64,000 bases of DNA from Ornithinibacillus xuwenensis (GTDB lineage: Bacteria > Bacillota > Bacilli > Bacillales > Amphibacillaceae), in assembly GCF_039614845.1 (NCBI RefSeq), contig NZ_JBDIML010000003.1:1-64000 (forward strand), read 5' to 3'. The notes below the pieces were generated by a model that had not been told where the DNA came from, did not search any database, and saw nothing but the letters and a program-made list of their open reading frames with translations. Of the stretch, positions 24,648 through 32,072 are shown piece after piece. Numbering within the stretch: the first letter of the stretch is position 1; each line of letters begins with the position of its first letter. The translations under genes were made by a program, and so were the position numbers.

Positions 24648-25552
24648 TACGCGGTGCTTTCTACATATGCAAACGATCTACTAGGAAGTTTTTTTCCGAG
24701 TTTATTTTGAATGAAGATAGATGCATCTTGTATTCTTTTATCTTGTATGTCAGTTGTCACACCTAAACCATGCAATAAGTAAAGAACATCATTTGTTGCA
24801 ACATTTCCTGCTGCACCTGGAGCATAAGGACATCCACCTAACCCTCCGATTGATGTATCAAAACGATTAATTCCATATTGTAAGGAAGTCATGATATTGG
24901 CTATTGCCATTCCCCTTGTATCATGGAAATGCATGAAAATCCTCTCGCTTGGCATTCGTTTAAGAATAGTATTTAACAGTAATTCTACTTGAGAGGGAAC
25001 CGCTGAGCCGATGGTATCTCCTAATGAAATATCGTCTACGCCATATTCCATTAACTGTTCACATACACGAATTACCTCCTCAGGTGAGATAGGTCCTTCA
25101 TAAGGACAATCAAATACAGTTGATACATATCCTGTAACCTTTTTTCCTTCCTGTTTTGCTTCTTTAATCACTTCTTTTAATATAGGGTAAGTATCATCTA
25201 TCGCTTTGTTTATATTTTTTTGATTATGGGTTTCACTAGCAGACATGAATACAGAAGCACCATCAATTCCAGCTTCAAGTGCATTTTCAAGTCCTTTCAT
25301 GTTCGGTACTAGTGCTGAATATAACACATTGGGATTTCGTTTAATCCGCTTTCCTACTTCCTTCGCATCTGCTAAGGCTGGGATCCATTTCGGATTGACA
25401 AATGATGAATATTCAATTTCTCGTACACCAGTATTAGAGAGCATATCAATCCAAGCTATTTTGTCTTCGGTAGATATAAATTGCTTTTCATTCTGCAAAC
25501 CATCACGTGGACCAACTTCTTTTAATTGTACAAAACTCGGCCAATTACCCAC
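24647..25552 (-). CDS. mvaB: Hydroxymethylglutaryl-CoA lyase
   Basis: TIM-barrel lyase that splits HMG-CoA into acetyl-CoA and acetoacetate at the end of leucine degradation. The N-terminal VQLKEVGPRDGLQNEKQFIST, in parts, carries the catalytic Arg-Asp; VREIEYSSFVNPKWIPALADA and FMHFHDTRGMAIAN contain the metal-binding His pair; the active-site Cys lies in GLGGCPYAPGAAGN. 301 aa matches B. subtilis YngG (MvaB). Translation starts at GTG after AAAGGAGGG. No other leucine-catabolism gene is next to it in this window, which is unusual because such genes normally sit with MCC-type carboxylase and acyl-CoA dehydrogenase genes. Confidence 0.93.
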   Translation of the reverse strand: MGNWPSFVQLKEVGPRDGLQNEKQFISTEDKIAWIDMLSNTGVREIEYSSFVNPKWIPALADAKEVGKRIKRNPNVLYSALVPNMKGLENALEAGIDGASVFMSASETHNQKNINKAIDDTYPILKEVIKEAKQEGKKVTGYVSTVFDCPYEGPISPEEVIRVCEQLMEYGVDDISLGDTIGSAVPSQVELLLNTILKRMPSERIFMHFHDTRGMAIANIMTSLQYGINRFDTSIGGLGGCPYAPGAAGNVATNDVLYLLHGLGVTTDIQDKRIQDASIFIQNKLGKKLPSRSFAYVESTA

Positions 25553-25760
25553 GCTATCCCTCCTTTATAATTGGGTACGTTCACGATCATTACTACAACT
25601 CATTTAATATCTTCATAAAATTGACTTACCATAAACTATGCGATTACAACTAAAACGGTTTCAGTAAAGCTTATTCAATTTTGTATCCTTTTATTCAACT
25701 TTGTTGAATTCAGTTTATAGTAATCGACACAGTATTGTCAACTATTAGAAAATTACTTAC

Positions 25761-25796
25761 AAAAAAAATCTCAAGGTATATGATTACCCTGAGATT
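25761..25796 (-). terminator. Intrinsic terminator of the ars operon
   Basis: AATCTCAAGGTA (25768-25779) pairs with TACCCTGAGATT (25785-25796); on the minus strand eight T residues follow the stem. Confidence 0.85.
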
Positions 25797-25808
25797 AAAT
25801 AGGCTCCT

Positions 25809-26228
25809 TTATTTTCCTGTTTCAGCAAATCTTCTAATCCGTTCACCAATTTCATCACGAACTCGTTGAAATACTTGCCATTTCTCATCTTCCGTCCCTT
25901 GTGCCTTTGCTGGATCATCGAACCCCCAATGGTCTCGTTTAACATGTGGTGGTGTAACTGGGCATTTGTCCTTAGCATCTCCACATAGGGTTATTGCGAA
26001 CGTGGCATTGTTTAATATTTCTGGGTCGATAATATCAGATGACTGGTCTGCAATGTCAACACCTACCTCTTTCATTGCTTTTACTGCATTTGGATTCAGT
26101 CCATGTGCTTCAATTCCTGCACTCTTTACTTCCCAGTCCTCACCAAGATATTCTTTAGCCCATCCTTCTGCCATTTGACTTCTACAAGAGTTACCTGTAC
26201 ACAAAAAATAAATAGTTTTTTTCGCCAT
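25809..26228 (-). CDS. arsC: Arsenate reductase ArsC, thioredoxin-coupled
   Basis: Low-molecular-weight phosphatase fold: the P-loop YFLCTGNSCRSQMAEGWAKE holds the first catalytic Cys and Arg, and the resolving pair is seen in ITLCGDAKDKCPVTPPHVKRDHWGFDDPA in parts, as in S. aureus pI258 and B. subtilis ArsC. It reduces arsenate to arsenite for export by the ArsB protein encoded just upstream. 139 aa, AAGGAG before ATG, last gene of the arsR-arsB-arsC operon. Confidence 0.95.
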   Translation of the reverse strand: MAKKTIYFLCTGNSCRSQMAEGWAKEYLGEDWEVKSAGIEAHGLNPNAVKAMKEVGVDIADQSSDIIDPEILNNATFAITLCGDAKDKCPVTPPHVKRDHWGFDDPAKAQGTEDEKWQVFQRVRDEIGERIRRFAETGK

Positions 26229-26243
26229 ATAAATTCTCCTTTT

Positions 26244-27545
26244 TTAAACTATCAATAAAGTTAGAAAAAGACCAATTAGTGTGATAAACAAGATAGGTAT
26301 GGTTAAAATAATTCCCGTTTTAAAGTATGTTCCCCAAGATATCTTCACACCTTTTTGGGATAATACATGAAGCCATAATAATGTTGCTAAAGATCCAATT
26401 GGAGTTATTTTAGGTCCTAAATCAGAGCCTATAACATTAGCATAGACAAGTGCTTCACGGATAACCCCTGTAGTATTCGTATCTGCTATCGCAATTGCAT
26501 CTATCATCACAGTCGGCATGTTATTCATAATGGAAGAAAGGATTGCCGCGATAAATCCCATTGCAATAGTTGCAACAAATAATCCCTGCTCAGCAGCGGC
26601 TTGTATAACTGTAGAGAGCACGTCCGTTAACCCTGCATTACGAAGACCAAATACGACGACATACATACCAATCGAGAAAAAGACAATATTCCATGGTGCG
26701 CCTTTTAATACTGCTTTCGTATCAACGATTTTACTTGACCTTCCCAGCATGACAAAGAAGATTGCAATAAATCCTGCCACAATCGATACCGGCAAATGAA
26801 TAAATTCACTTACAAAATAACCAATTAATAAAATGGTTAATACATACCATGAAATCCGAAACATTTTTTCGTCTCGTATAGCTTCCTTTGGTTCCTTTAA
26901 TTGCGTAAGATCGTAACTTCTTGGAATACTCTTACGAAAATAAATGAGTAACACAACAATAGTAGCCGCTAGCGAAAAGAGGTTTGGAATAACCATTCTA
27001 GAGGCATACTCTACAAATCCAATGTTAAAATAATCTGCAGAAACTATATTCACCAAATTACTTACCACAAGTGGTAAAGAAGTCGTATCTGCAATAAAGC
27101 CACTTGCCATAATAAATGGAAAAACCATCTTTTCCTCAAAGTTTAAATTTCTAACCATAGCAAGAACAATTGGTGTTAAAATGAGCGCTGCACCATCATT
27201 GGCAAAAAATGCAGCAACTATTGCACCTAGAATACTAACTAAAATAAACATCCTTATTCCATTTCCATTAGCGGCCTGCGCCATGTGCAGTGATGCCCAT
27301 TCAAAGAAACCAATCTCATCTAATATTAGTGATATAAGAATAATAGCAATAAAAGCCAGTGTTGCATTCCATACAATCCCTGTTACCTCAATAACATCCT
27401 GAAAGCTTACAACGCCAACTAGAAGTGCTGTAAGTGCACCACCAACTGCAGACCATCCGATTGACAGTCCCTTAGGCTGCCATATAACAAGAATTAAAGT
27501 AGCTATAAATATAATAAAAGCGAGTACGGTCATTAAACCTGACAA
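26244..27545 (-). CDS. arsB: Arsenite/antimonite efflux pump ArsB
   Basis: About eleven membrane helices over ~433 aa in the ArsB/NhaD-type permease fold. Diagnostic pieces are SFQDVIEVTGIVWNATLAFIAII in parts, FFANDGAALILTPIVLAM, FIADTTSLPLVVSNLVNIV and NNMPTVMIDAIAIA, SDLGPKITPIGSLATLLWLH. It expels arsenite using the proton motive force; no arsA ATPase is present. Of two in-frame TTG codons, the second has AGGAGG at the better distance. Confidence 0.94.
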   Translation of the reverse strand: MSGLMTVLAFIIFIATLILVIWQPKGLSIGWSAVGGALTALLVGVVSFQDVIEVTGIVWNATLAFIAIILISLILDEIGFFEWASLHMAQAANGNGIRMFILVSILGAIVAAFFANDGAALILTPIVLAMVRNLNFEEKMVFPFIMASGFIADTTSLPLVVSNLVNIVSADYFNIGFVEYASRMVIPNLFSLAATIVVLLIYFRKSIPRSYDLTQLKEPKEAIRDEKMFRISWYVLTILLIGYFVSEFIHLPVSIVAGFIAIFFVMLGRSSKIVDTKAVLKGAPWNIVFFSIGMYVVVFGLRNAGLTDVLSTVIQAAAEQGLFVATIAMGFIAAILSSIMNNMPTVMIDAIAIADTNTTGVIREALVYANVIGSDLGPKITPIGSLATLLWLHVLSQKGVKISWGTYFKTGIILTIPILFITLIGLFLTLLIV

Positions 27546-27557
27546 AACCAATTCCTC

Positions 27558-27893
27558 CTAACAACAAACAATTCGCTTACCATCCTTTTCAAGCCGCTCT
27601 ATCTGATAGTTCTGACTAGGCAATTGTTCTAAGAGTGGTTGAATAAATTCATAATAGTGATTTTCCTTATTCATAGAATAGAAAATCCACTGCCCTCTTC
27701 TTTCTTCTTTTACTAGTCCAACATCTCTGAGCTTTCGCAGATGCTGGCTAATAGAGGGTTGGCTCATCTTAAATATTTCAACAAATTCACAAACACAACA
27801 ATCATGAAAATCTAAAATTTTCATCATCGTTAATCTTGTTTTATCCCCTAGCAGCTTTAAAACAATTGCAGCTTGGTTTAGATCCTTTTTCAT
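27558..27893 (-). CDS. arsR: ArsR-family arsenic-responsive repressor
   Basis: Winged-helix repressor of the SmtB/ArsR type. LKLLGDKTRLTMMKIL opens the DNA-binding domain; the metalloid-binding FHDCCVCEF has the ELCVCDL-type Cys arrangement; MSQPSISQHLRKLRDVGLVKEERRG is the recognition helix and wing in parts. The C-terminus ends with a vicinal Cys pair (RIVCC). It should repress the operon until arsenite or antimonite binds. An ATG eight codons upstream is in frame, but GAGGAG lies 9 nt before this one. Confidence 0.93.
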   Translation of the reverse strand: MKKDLNQAAIVLKLLGDKTRLTMMKILDFHDCCVCEFVEIFKMSQPSISQHLRKLRDVGLVKEERRGQWIFYSMNKENHYYEFIQPLLEQLPSQNYQIERLEKDGKRIVCC

Positions 27894-27951
27894 TTCCATA
27901 ATCTCCTCAACCTCCATCTAAAGACCATATAAGTTTATAATAATTTACTTA

Positions 27952-27968
27952 TATATTCAATAAATATA
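27952..27968. promoter_or_regulatory. Candidate ArsR operator
   Basis: TATATT (27952-27957) and AATATA (27963-27968) form a 6-bp inverted repeat around CAATA, 59 nt upstream of arsR. A TTGAAT -35-like hexamer on the minus strand overlaps it. This resembles operators of ArsR-type repressors in layout. Confidence 0.4.
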
Positions 27969-28136
27969 CGGAACTTATGCAATCAGTCATCGAATATAGT
28001 ATGATAGATAAGGTGTAACGCAAGTATTGTTAGATTTCATCATGAACAGAATTTAAAGGGGCGTTAGCCAATGTAAATCGCTATTTCCTAATTTATATCA
28101 ACCTATTAATCGATCATAATGGAAAGGGAATTACTA

Positions 28137-29723
28137 ATGACTATTAAAGAAGAAGTTATAAAAAGAAAAACATTTGCAATCATTTCCCACCCTGATGCTG
28201 GGAAAACCACATTAACAGAGAAATTGTTACTTTACGGTAATTTAATACGGTCGGCTGGAACTGTAAAAGGAAAAAAATCAGGAAAGTTTGCTACATCTGA
28301 CTGGATGGAAATTGAAAAACAACGCGGTATATCGGTAACTTCTAGTGTGATGAATTTTCCATATAAAAATTTTCAAGTCAACATTTTAGATACTCCTGGT
28401 CACGAAGACTTTAGTGAAGACACGTATCGTACACTTACAGCTGTAGATAGTGTTGTGATGATTATTGATGCAGTAAAAGGAATTGAAGCGCAGACATTAA
28501 AATTATTTAAAGTTTGTCGCATGCGAGGCATTCCGATTTTCACATTTATTAATAAGCTTGACCGTGAGGGAAAAGAACCACTAGAACTTCTGGAAGAGAT
28601 TGAAGAAGTTCTTGAAATCGAGACGTATCCAATGAATTGGCCGGTTGGGATGGGAAAACGATTCCTTGGAATATTTGACCGTCAAAATGAGCAATTTATT
28701 AAATTCAATGGGAATGAAGAGGAAACACATATCCCATACACCGAATTAACTAGTCCTGAACATCAAGATATGGTTTCAAAAGCAGAATTTGAATCTGCCA
28801 AAGACGAGCTTGCATTATTAGATGAGGCTGGGGATTCATTCTCCCTTGAAGCAGTATTAAAGGGGGAACAAACTCCAGTATTCTTCGGAAGTGCTTTAGC
28901 TCCATTTGGTGTACACGATTTCTTTGACAGCTTTATTTCATTAGCACCCTCTCCTCAGCCAAGAAAATCAACTGAGGGAATAATTGAACCGAGCAATCAA
29001 GACTTCTCAGGATTCATCTTTAAAATCCAAGCTAATATGAACCCTGCACATCGAGATAGAATTGCGTTTATTCGGATATGCTCTGGAAAATTTGAACGTG
29101 GAATGAGCGTTAAACTATCTAGAACTGGCAAGGTGTTTAAATTATCACAGTCACAACAAATAGTAGCATCTTCACGCGATACGATTGATGAAGCATACGC
29201 AGGAGACATTATTGGTATCTATGATCCGAATGCCTACCAAATCGGTGATACCTTACTAGAGGGTAAAGCAAATTATGAATTTGATGAACTTCCTAAATTT
29301 CCACCAGAAGTATTCAAAAAAGTAATGGCCAAAAACGTCATGAAGTCTAAACAATTTAAAAAGGGAATCGAACAGCTGGTTCAAGAAGGAGCAATCCAAT
29401 TATTTAAGGATAAACGAACTGAATCCTATATTCTAGGAGCTGTTGGTGAACTTCAATATGAAGTATTTAAATACCGTATGGAGAATGAATATAATGTTGA
29501 GGTATTGTTTGAAACAATTGGAGAGCGTATCCCTCGATGGTTAAAAAGAGAGCAAGTAAATGAAGCTCTCTTTGACGATAGAAATATACTAGTACGAGAT
29601 AGAGACGATAATTACCTCGTCCTATTCCGCAATGAATTTGCTTTAAACTGGTTCAAGGATAATCATAAAGATATTGAACTAATTGATCTGTTTGAAGTTA
29701 ATTCCTATGACCAAGTGAAATAG
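28137..29723 (+). CDS. prfC: Peptide chain release factor 3 (RF3)
   Basis: Translational GTPase that recycles RF1/RF2 after termination. The G domain shows ISHPDAGKTTLTEKLL (G1), TSSVMNFPYK, ILDTPGHEDFSEDTYRTL (G3) and FINKLDREGKEP (G4); the later domains include the RF3-specific SGFIFKIQANMNPAHRDRIAFIRICSG in parts. Full length, about 528 aa. The ATG used here has AAGGGA 7 nt upstream; one six codons earlier is in frame. B. subtilis lacks this gene, so its presence helps separate this organism from that lineage. Confidence 0.95.
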   Translation: MTIKEEVIKRKTFAIISHPDAGKTTLTEKLLLYGNLIRSAGTVKGKKSGKFATSDWMEIEKQRGISVTSSVMNFPYKNFQVNILDTPGHEDFSEDTYRTLTAVDSVVMIIDAVKGIEAQTLKLFKVCRMRGIPIFTFINKLDREGKEPLELLEEIEEVLEIETYPMNWPVGMGKRFLGIFDRQNEQFIKFNGNEEETHIPYTELTSPEHQDMVSKAEFESAKDELALLDEAGDSFSLEAVLKGEQTPVFFGSALAPFGVHDFFDSFISLAPSPQPRKSTEGIIEPSNQDFSGFIFKIQANMNPAHRDRIAFIRICSGKFERGMSVKLSRTGKVFKLSQSQQIVASSRDTIDEAYAGDIIGIYDPNAYQIGDTLLEGKANYEFDELPKFPPEVFKKVMAKNVMKSKQFKKGIEQLVQEGAIQLFKDKRTESYILGAVGELQYEVFKYRMENEYNVEVLFETIGERIPRWLKREQVNEALFDDRNILVRDRDDNYLVLFRNEFALNWFKDNHKDIELIDLFEVNSYDQVK

Positions 29724-29731
29724 AATAAAAG

Positions 29732-29778
29732 ATGGAGCTCTATTCGGAAGTCCGATTATGAGCTCCATTCCATTTTTT
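29732..29778 (+). terminator. Intrinsic terminator of prfC
   Basis: ATGGAGCTC (29732-29740) pairs with GAGCTCCAT (29760-29768), followed by a T run; it lies across the 3' end of the convergent kinase-fold gene. Confidence 0.75.
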
Positions 29779-30688
29779 CTTGATACCATAGAGGCTTCCA
29801 TAATTCAAAATATTGATGATCCTCAAGAATTACATTTAAGCGTTCCATCATTTCATCCAATTGGTCTGGTACAAATCGAATTGTCCACACGACTGATGAA
29901 AAAATAACCATCGCCATGTAAATCGAATATAACCTCCAAAAGCTTTCGGGAACTTGAAAGTTATAATATCCATGAACTTGTCCTATAGAAAATGGTATAC
30001 TTTCTCCTCGAACAAATAAGCCCACTTTAACAAAATCATGAATTGGATCACCCCAGTCCAAATTATCAAAATCGATTACTCCGGAAAATTTTCTATCACT
30101 TAAAATAATGTTTCCAAGGTGAAAGTCATCGTGTTGCAACCTATTGGGACGTTCTATTAAATATTGTTTATTTTCCTCAATGAAATCAATTATCTTCTCA
30201 ACCTGCTTAATCTTAATTCCACAGGACTGAAACGCCTGAAGATATTGATAATGTTTTTTTAAAATTCTACTCTCCCAAGCTTCTACTGAAGGGATTTCTG
30301 CATATTGATGAAGCTTATAAAGTTCCTTACCAGCATCGATACCAAGATGATACTGTTCTTTGTCGGAAAAGGTATGAATGATTTCTTTCGCATCTTTGCC
30401 ATCTATATAAGCGTATATCGTATAGCTAATATTTTGTGTTTCGATATTTTTTATTTCATAAGGCTTCGGACATCTTACACGTAGGTTCTGTAGTCCTTTT
30501 AATGTATGAAACTCCTGTTGTTTCTTTTTATAATCTGCACTTGCTCCCACACGTAATAAATATTTATTTCCATTTGCATGTACGATATATTTTTGATCAG
30601 TTGAATACCCTTTTGATAATTTATTCACCTTAGTGGCATTCATCAAAATTTCAGAGTGTTTGTTTATAATGGAGATAATATTAATCAA
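29756..30688 (-). CDS. Aminoglycoside-phosphotransferase-fold kinase
   Basis: APH/choline-kinase fold, 310 aa. The N-lobe includes KYIVHANGNKYLLRVG; the catalytic loop is LQHDDFHLGNIILS (HxDxxxxN) and the metal-binding Asp is in GVIDFDNLDWGDP. Such enzymes phosphorylate hydroxyl groups of small molecules, not necessarily antibiotics. GAGGAGG is very close to the first in-frame TTG, so the true start may be a few codons downstream, possibly the ATT at codon 4 or the ATG at codon 16. It is transcribed away from the Ser/Thr-kinase-like gene upstream, with a 29-nt gap on the same strand. Confidence 0.8.
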   Translation of the reverse strand: MINIISIINKHSEILMNATKVNKLSKGYSTDQKYIVHANGNKYLLRVGASADYKKKQQEFHTLKGLQNLRVRCPKPYEIKNIETQNISYTIYAYIDGKDAKEIIHTFSDKEQYHLGIDAGKELYKLHQYAEIPSVEAWESRILKKHYQYLQAFQSCGIKIKQVEKIIDFIEENKQYLIERPNRLQHDDFHLGNIILSDRKFSGVIDFDNLDWGDPIHDFVKVGLFVRGESIPFSIGQVHGYYNFQVPESFWRLYSIYMAMVIFSSVVWTIRFVPDQLDEMMERLNVILEDHQYFELWKPLWYQEKMEWSS

Positions 30689-30717
30689 CCTCCTCTCTTC
30701 AAACTAGAAAAAAACTA

Positions 30718-31599
30718 TTATAAAGCTTCTCCATATGTACTATTTAGTGCTGCTTTCCACCTAGAATAAAATTCTTCGACTGAAGCATAACGATTATCTC
30801 TCCCAACTTCAACAGCTTTTTTCACAATATCATATAATACTTCACCTGCATCCCATTTCGTAAGAGAACGATCCAACTCGCCTCCTAATAATCCAAATGC
30901 TATGGCTCCCATATTAAATACATTTGTTTTCTCATCTATCACAGCACCTAATTCGAACTCTTCAGGTGACATAAACCGTGATGATCCCCAAAGACGACCC
31001 ATTGGATTTTGAAATGGTTTTCTCTGATACAAATCAATATCACAAACCCTTGTATCATTTCTAATAAAATCATATAGAATACTTCCATCGTAAAAATCTA
31101 CTGCAACATAGCTCTTTCTCTCCATTTGAACATGAAACTCAAAAATATGATTGAGTGACTGAATACGTTTTTCAACTGGCAATTGCTTGAAACGAAAGAA
31201 TGGAGAATCAGGATGATTGTATTTATGAGGTGGTGGATAAACCCAATGGTTATGCAAGGACTCTCCCTCAAACCATTCGAATAATAACGCATACCCTGAT
31301 TCTAATTCAAAATGATCAATTAAATTAACTAAATATGGATGCCTTAGGTCTTCATATAAGGATATAGAGCGCCTTAAATTAGCAATAGCGATATCTGGCT
31401 CAACAGAACCATTGATAGTTTTAGCACCTGCATACTTTAAAAATCGCTTGACTCCATTTTTCTCAATGCCAAAGCTTATATTTCCAGAATCCTGTTGATC
31501 ATAGACACAAAATACTTTTCCATAATGGCTAATCCATTCAAAATTGTGGTCCTCTTTTAGTTGAAATGATATTTGATTTAGTGAATATCGCTTATTCAT
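30718..31599 (-). CDS. Atypical protein-kinase-like protein
   Basis: Protein-kinase fold of ~293 aa with an N-lobe Lys region (GVKRFLKYAG), a helix C-like LRRSISLYEDLRHPYLVNLIDHFE and hinge YALLFEWFEG. The catalytic loop reads VAVDFYDGSILYDF instead of HRDxKxxN, and the metal site reads VCDIDLY instead of DFG; GSSRFMSPEEFELG then resembles the activation segment and APE motif. It keeps the key Asp residues but not the standard motifs, so it may be a divergent Ser/Thr kinase or a pseudokinase. The ATG here has GGGGGA upstream; a GTG 19 codons earlier is less likely. The broken mini-gene just upstream may be its partner. Confidence 0.7.
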   Translation of the reverse strand: MNKRYSLNQISFQLKEDHNFEWISHYGKVFCVYDQQDSGNISFGIEKNGVKRFLKYAGAKTINGSVEPDIAIANLRRSISLYEDLRHPYLVNLIDHFELESGYALLFEWFEGESLHNHWVYPPPHKYNHPDSPFFRFKQLPVEKRIQSLNHIFEFHVQMERKSYVAVDFYDGSILYDFIRNDTRVCDIDLYQRKPFQNPMGRLWGSSRFMSPEEFELGAVIDEKTNVFNMGAIAFGLLGGELDRSLTKWDAGEVLYDIVKKAVEVGRDNRYASVEEFYSRWKAALNSTYGEAL

Positions 31600-31633
31600 T
31601 AAATTCCCCCATTTATAGAATTCAACTTTGTAT

Positions 31634-31794
31634 TTATTGTTTTTCTTTTCGACCAATTAAATGAACTAACGTAGTAAAAACGAATCCACTACCTAATCCA
31701 TCATTAGCTCCGCTACAGTATTCCCCATAGCTATTCCAACGCCTGTTCCGATGAATAATCCACCAGGGATAAAGAGATTATTTTTAGGATTCAT
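31634..31794 (-). pseudogene. Glycine-zipper mini-protein gene, apparently frameshifted
   Basis: An ATG after AAGGGAGA starts MNPKNNLFIPGGLFIG and continues TGVGIAMGNTVAE, then stops at 31693-31695 after 33 codons. In the other frame, from the GTA-GCG junction near 31710, GANDGLGSGFVFTTLVHLIGR continues for 26 codons and ends in KEKQ. Joining the two with one extra G gives a 53-residue small membrane protein with Gly-rich helices, like mini-proteins common in Bacillaceae. Either a one-base deletion broke the gene, a sequencing error did, or the 33-aa form is the real product. Confidence 0.5.
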
Positions 31795-32007
31795 AAAAAG
31801 TCTCCCTTTTAAAAAAATTCTTATAATATTCTATCACAAAAAATTAGGTTAATTGTACAAGAAAACAAATTTAAACTGCGATTTATGAATAACTCTCTCT
31901 GGTTACCAACAAGTGAATAAATTCAAATATGATTAATTTGATTCGTCCATTATATTTCTAATAAAAAGAGGAGGTTAAAGAATCTGATTTTAATAATCCT
32001 CAAATAG

Positions 32008-32037
32008 AAAAACACACAGAATTAAAATTCTGTGTGT
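32008..32037 (-). terminator. Intrinsic terminator of the LysM-NlpC/P60 gene
   Basis: ACACACAGAATT pairs perfectly with AATTCTGTGTGT (32010-32037) and is followed by T residues on the minus strand. Confidence 0.85.
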
Positions 32038-32072
32038 CAACTGAATTTATTAGCTGCTGCCAATTTATACAA

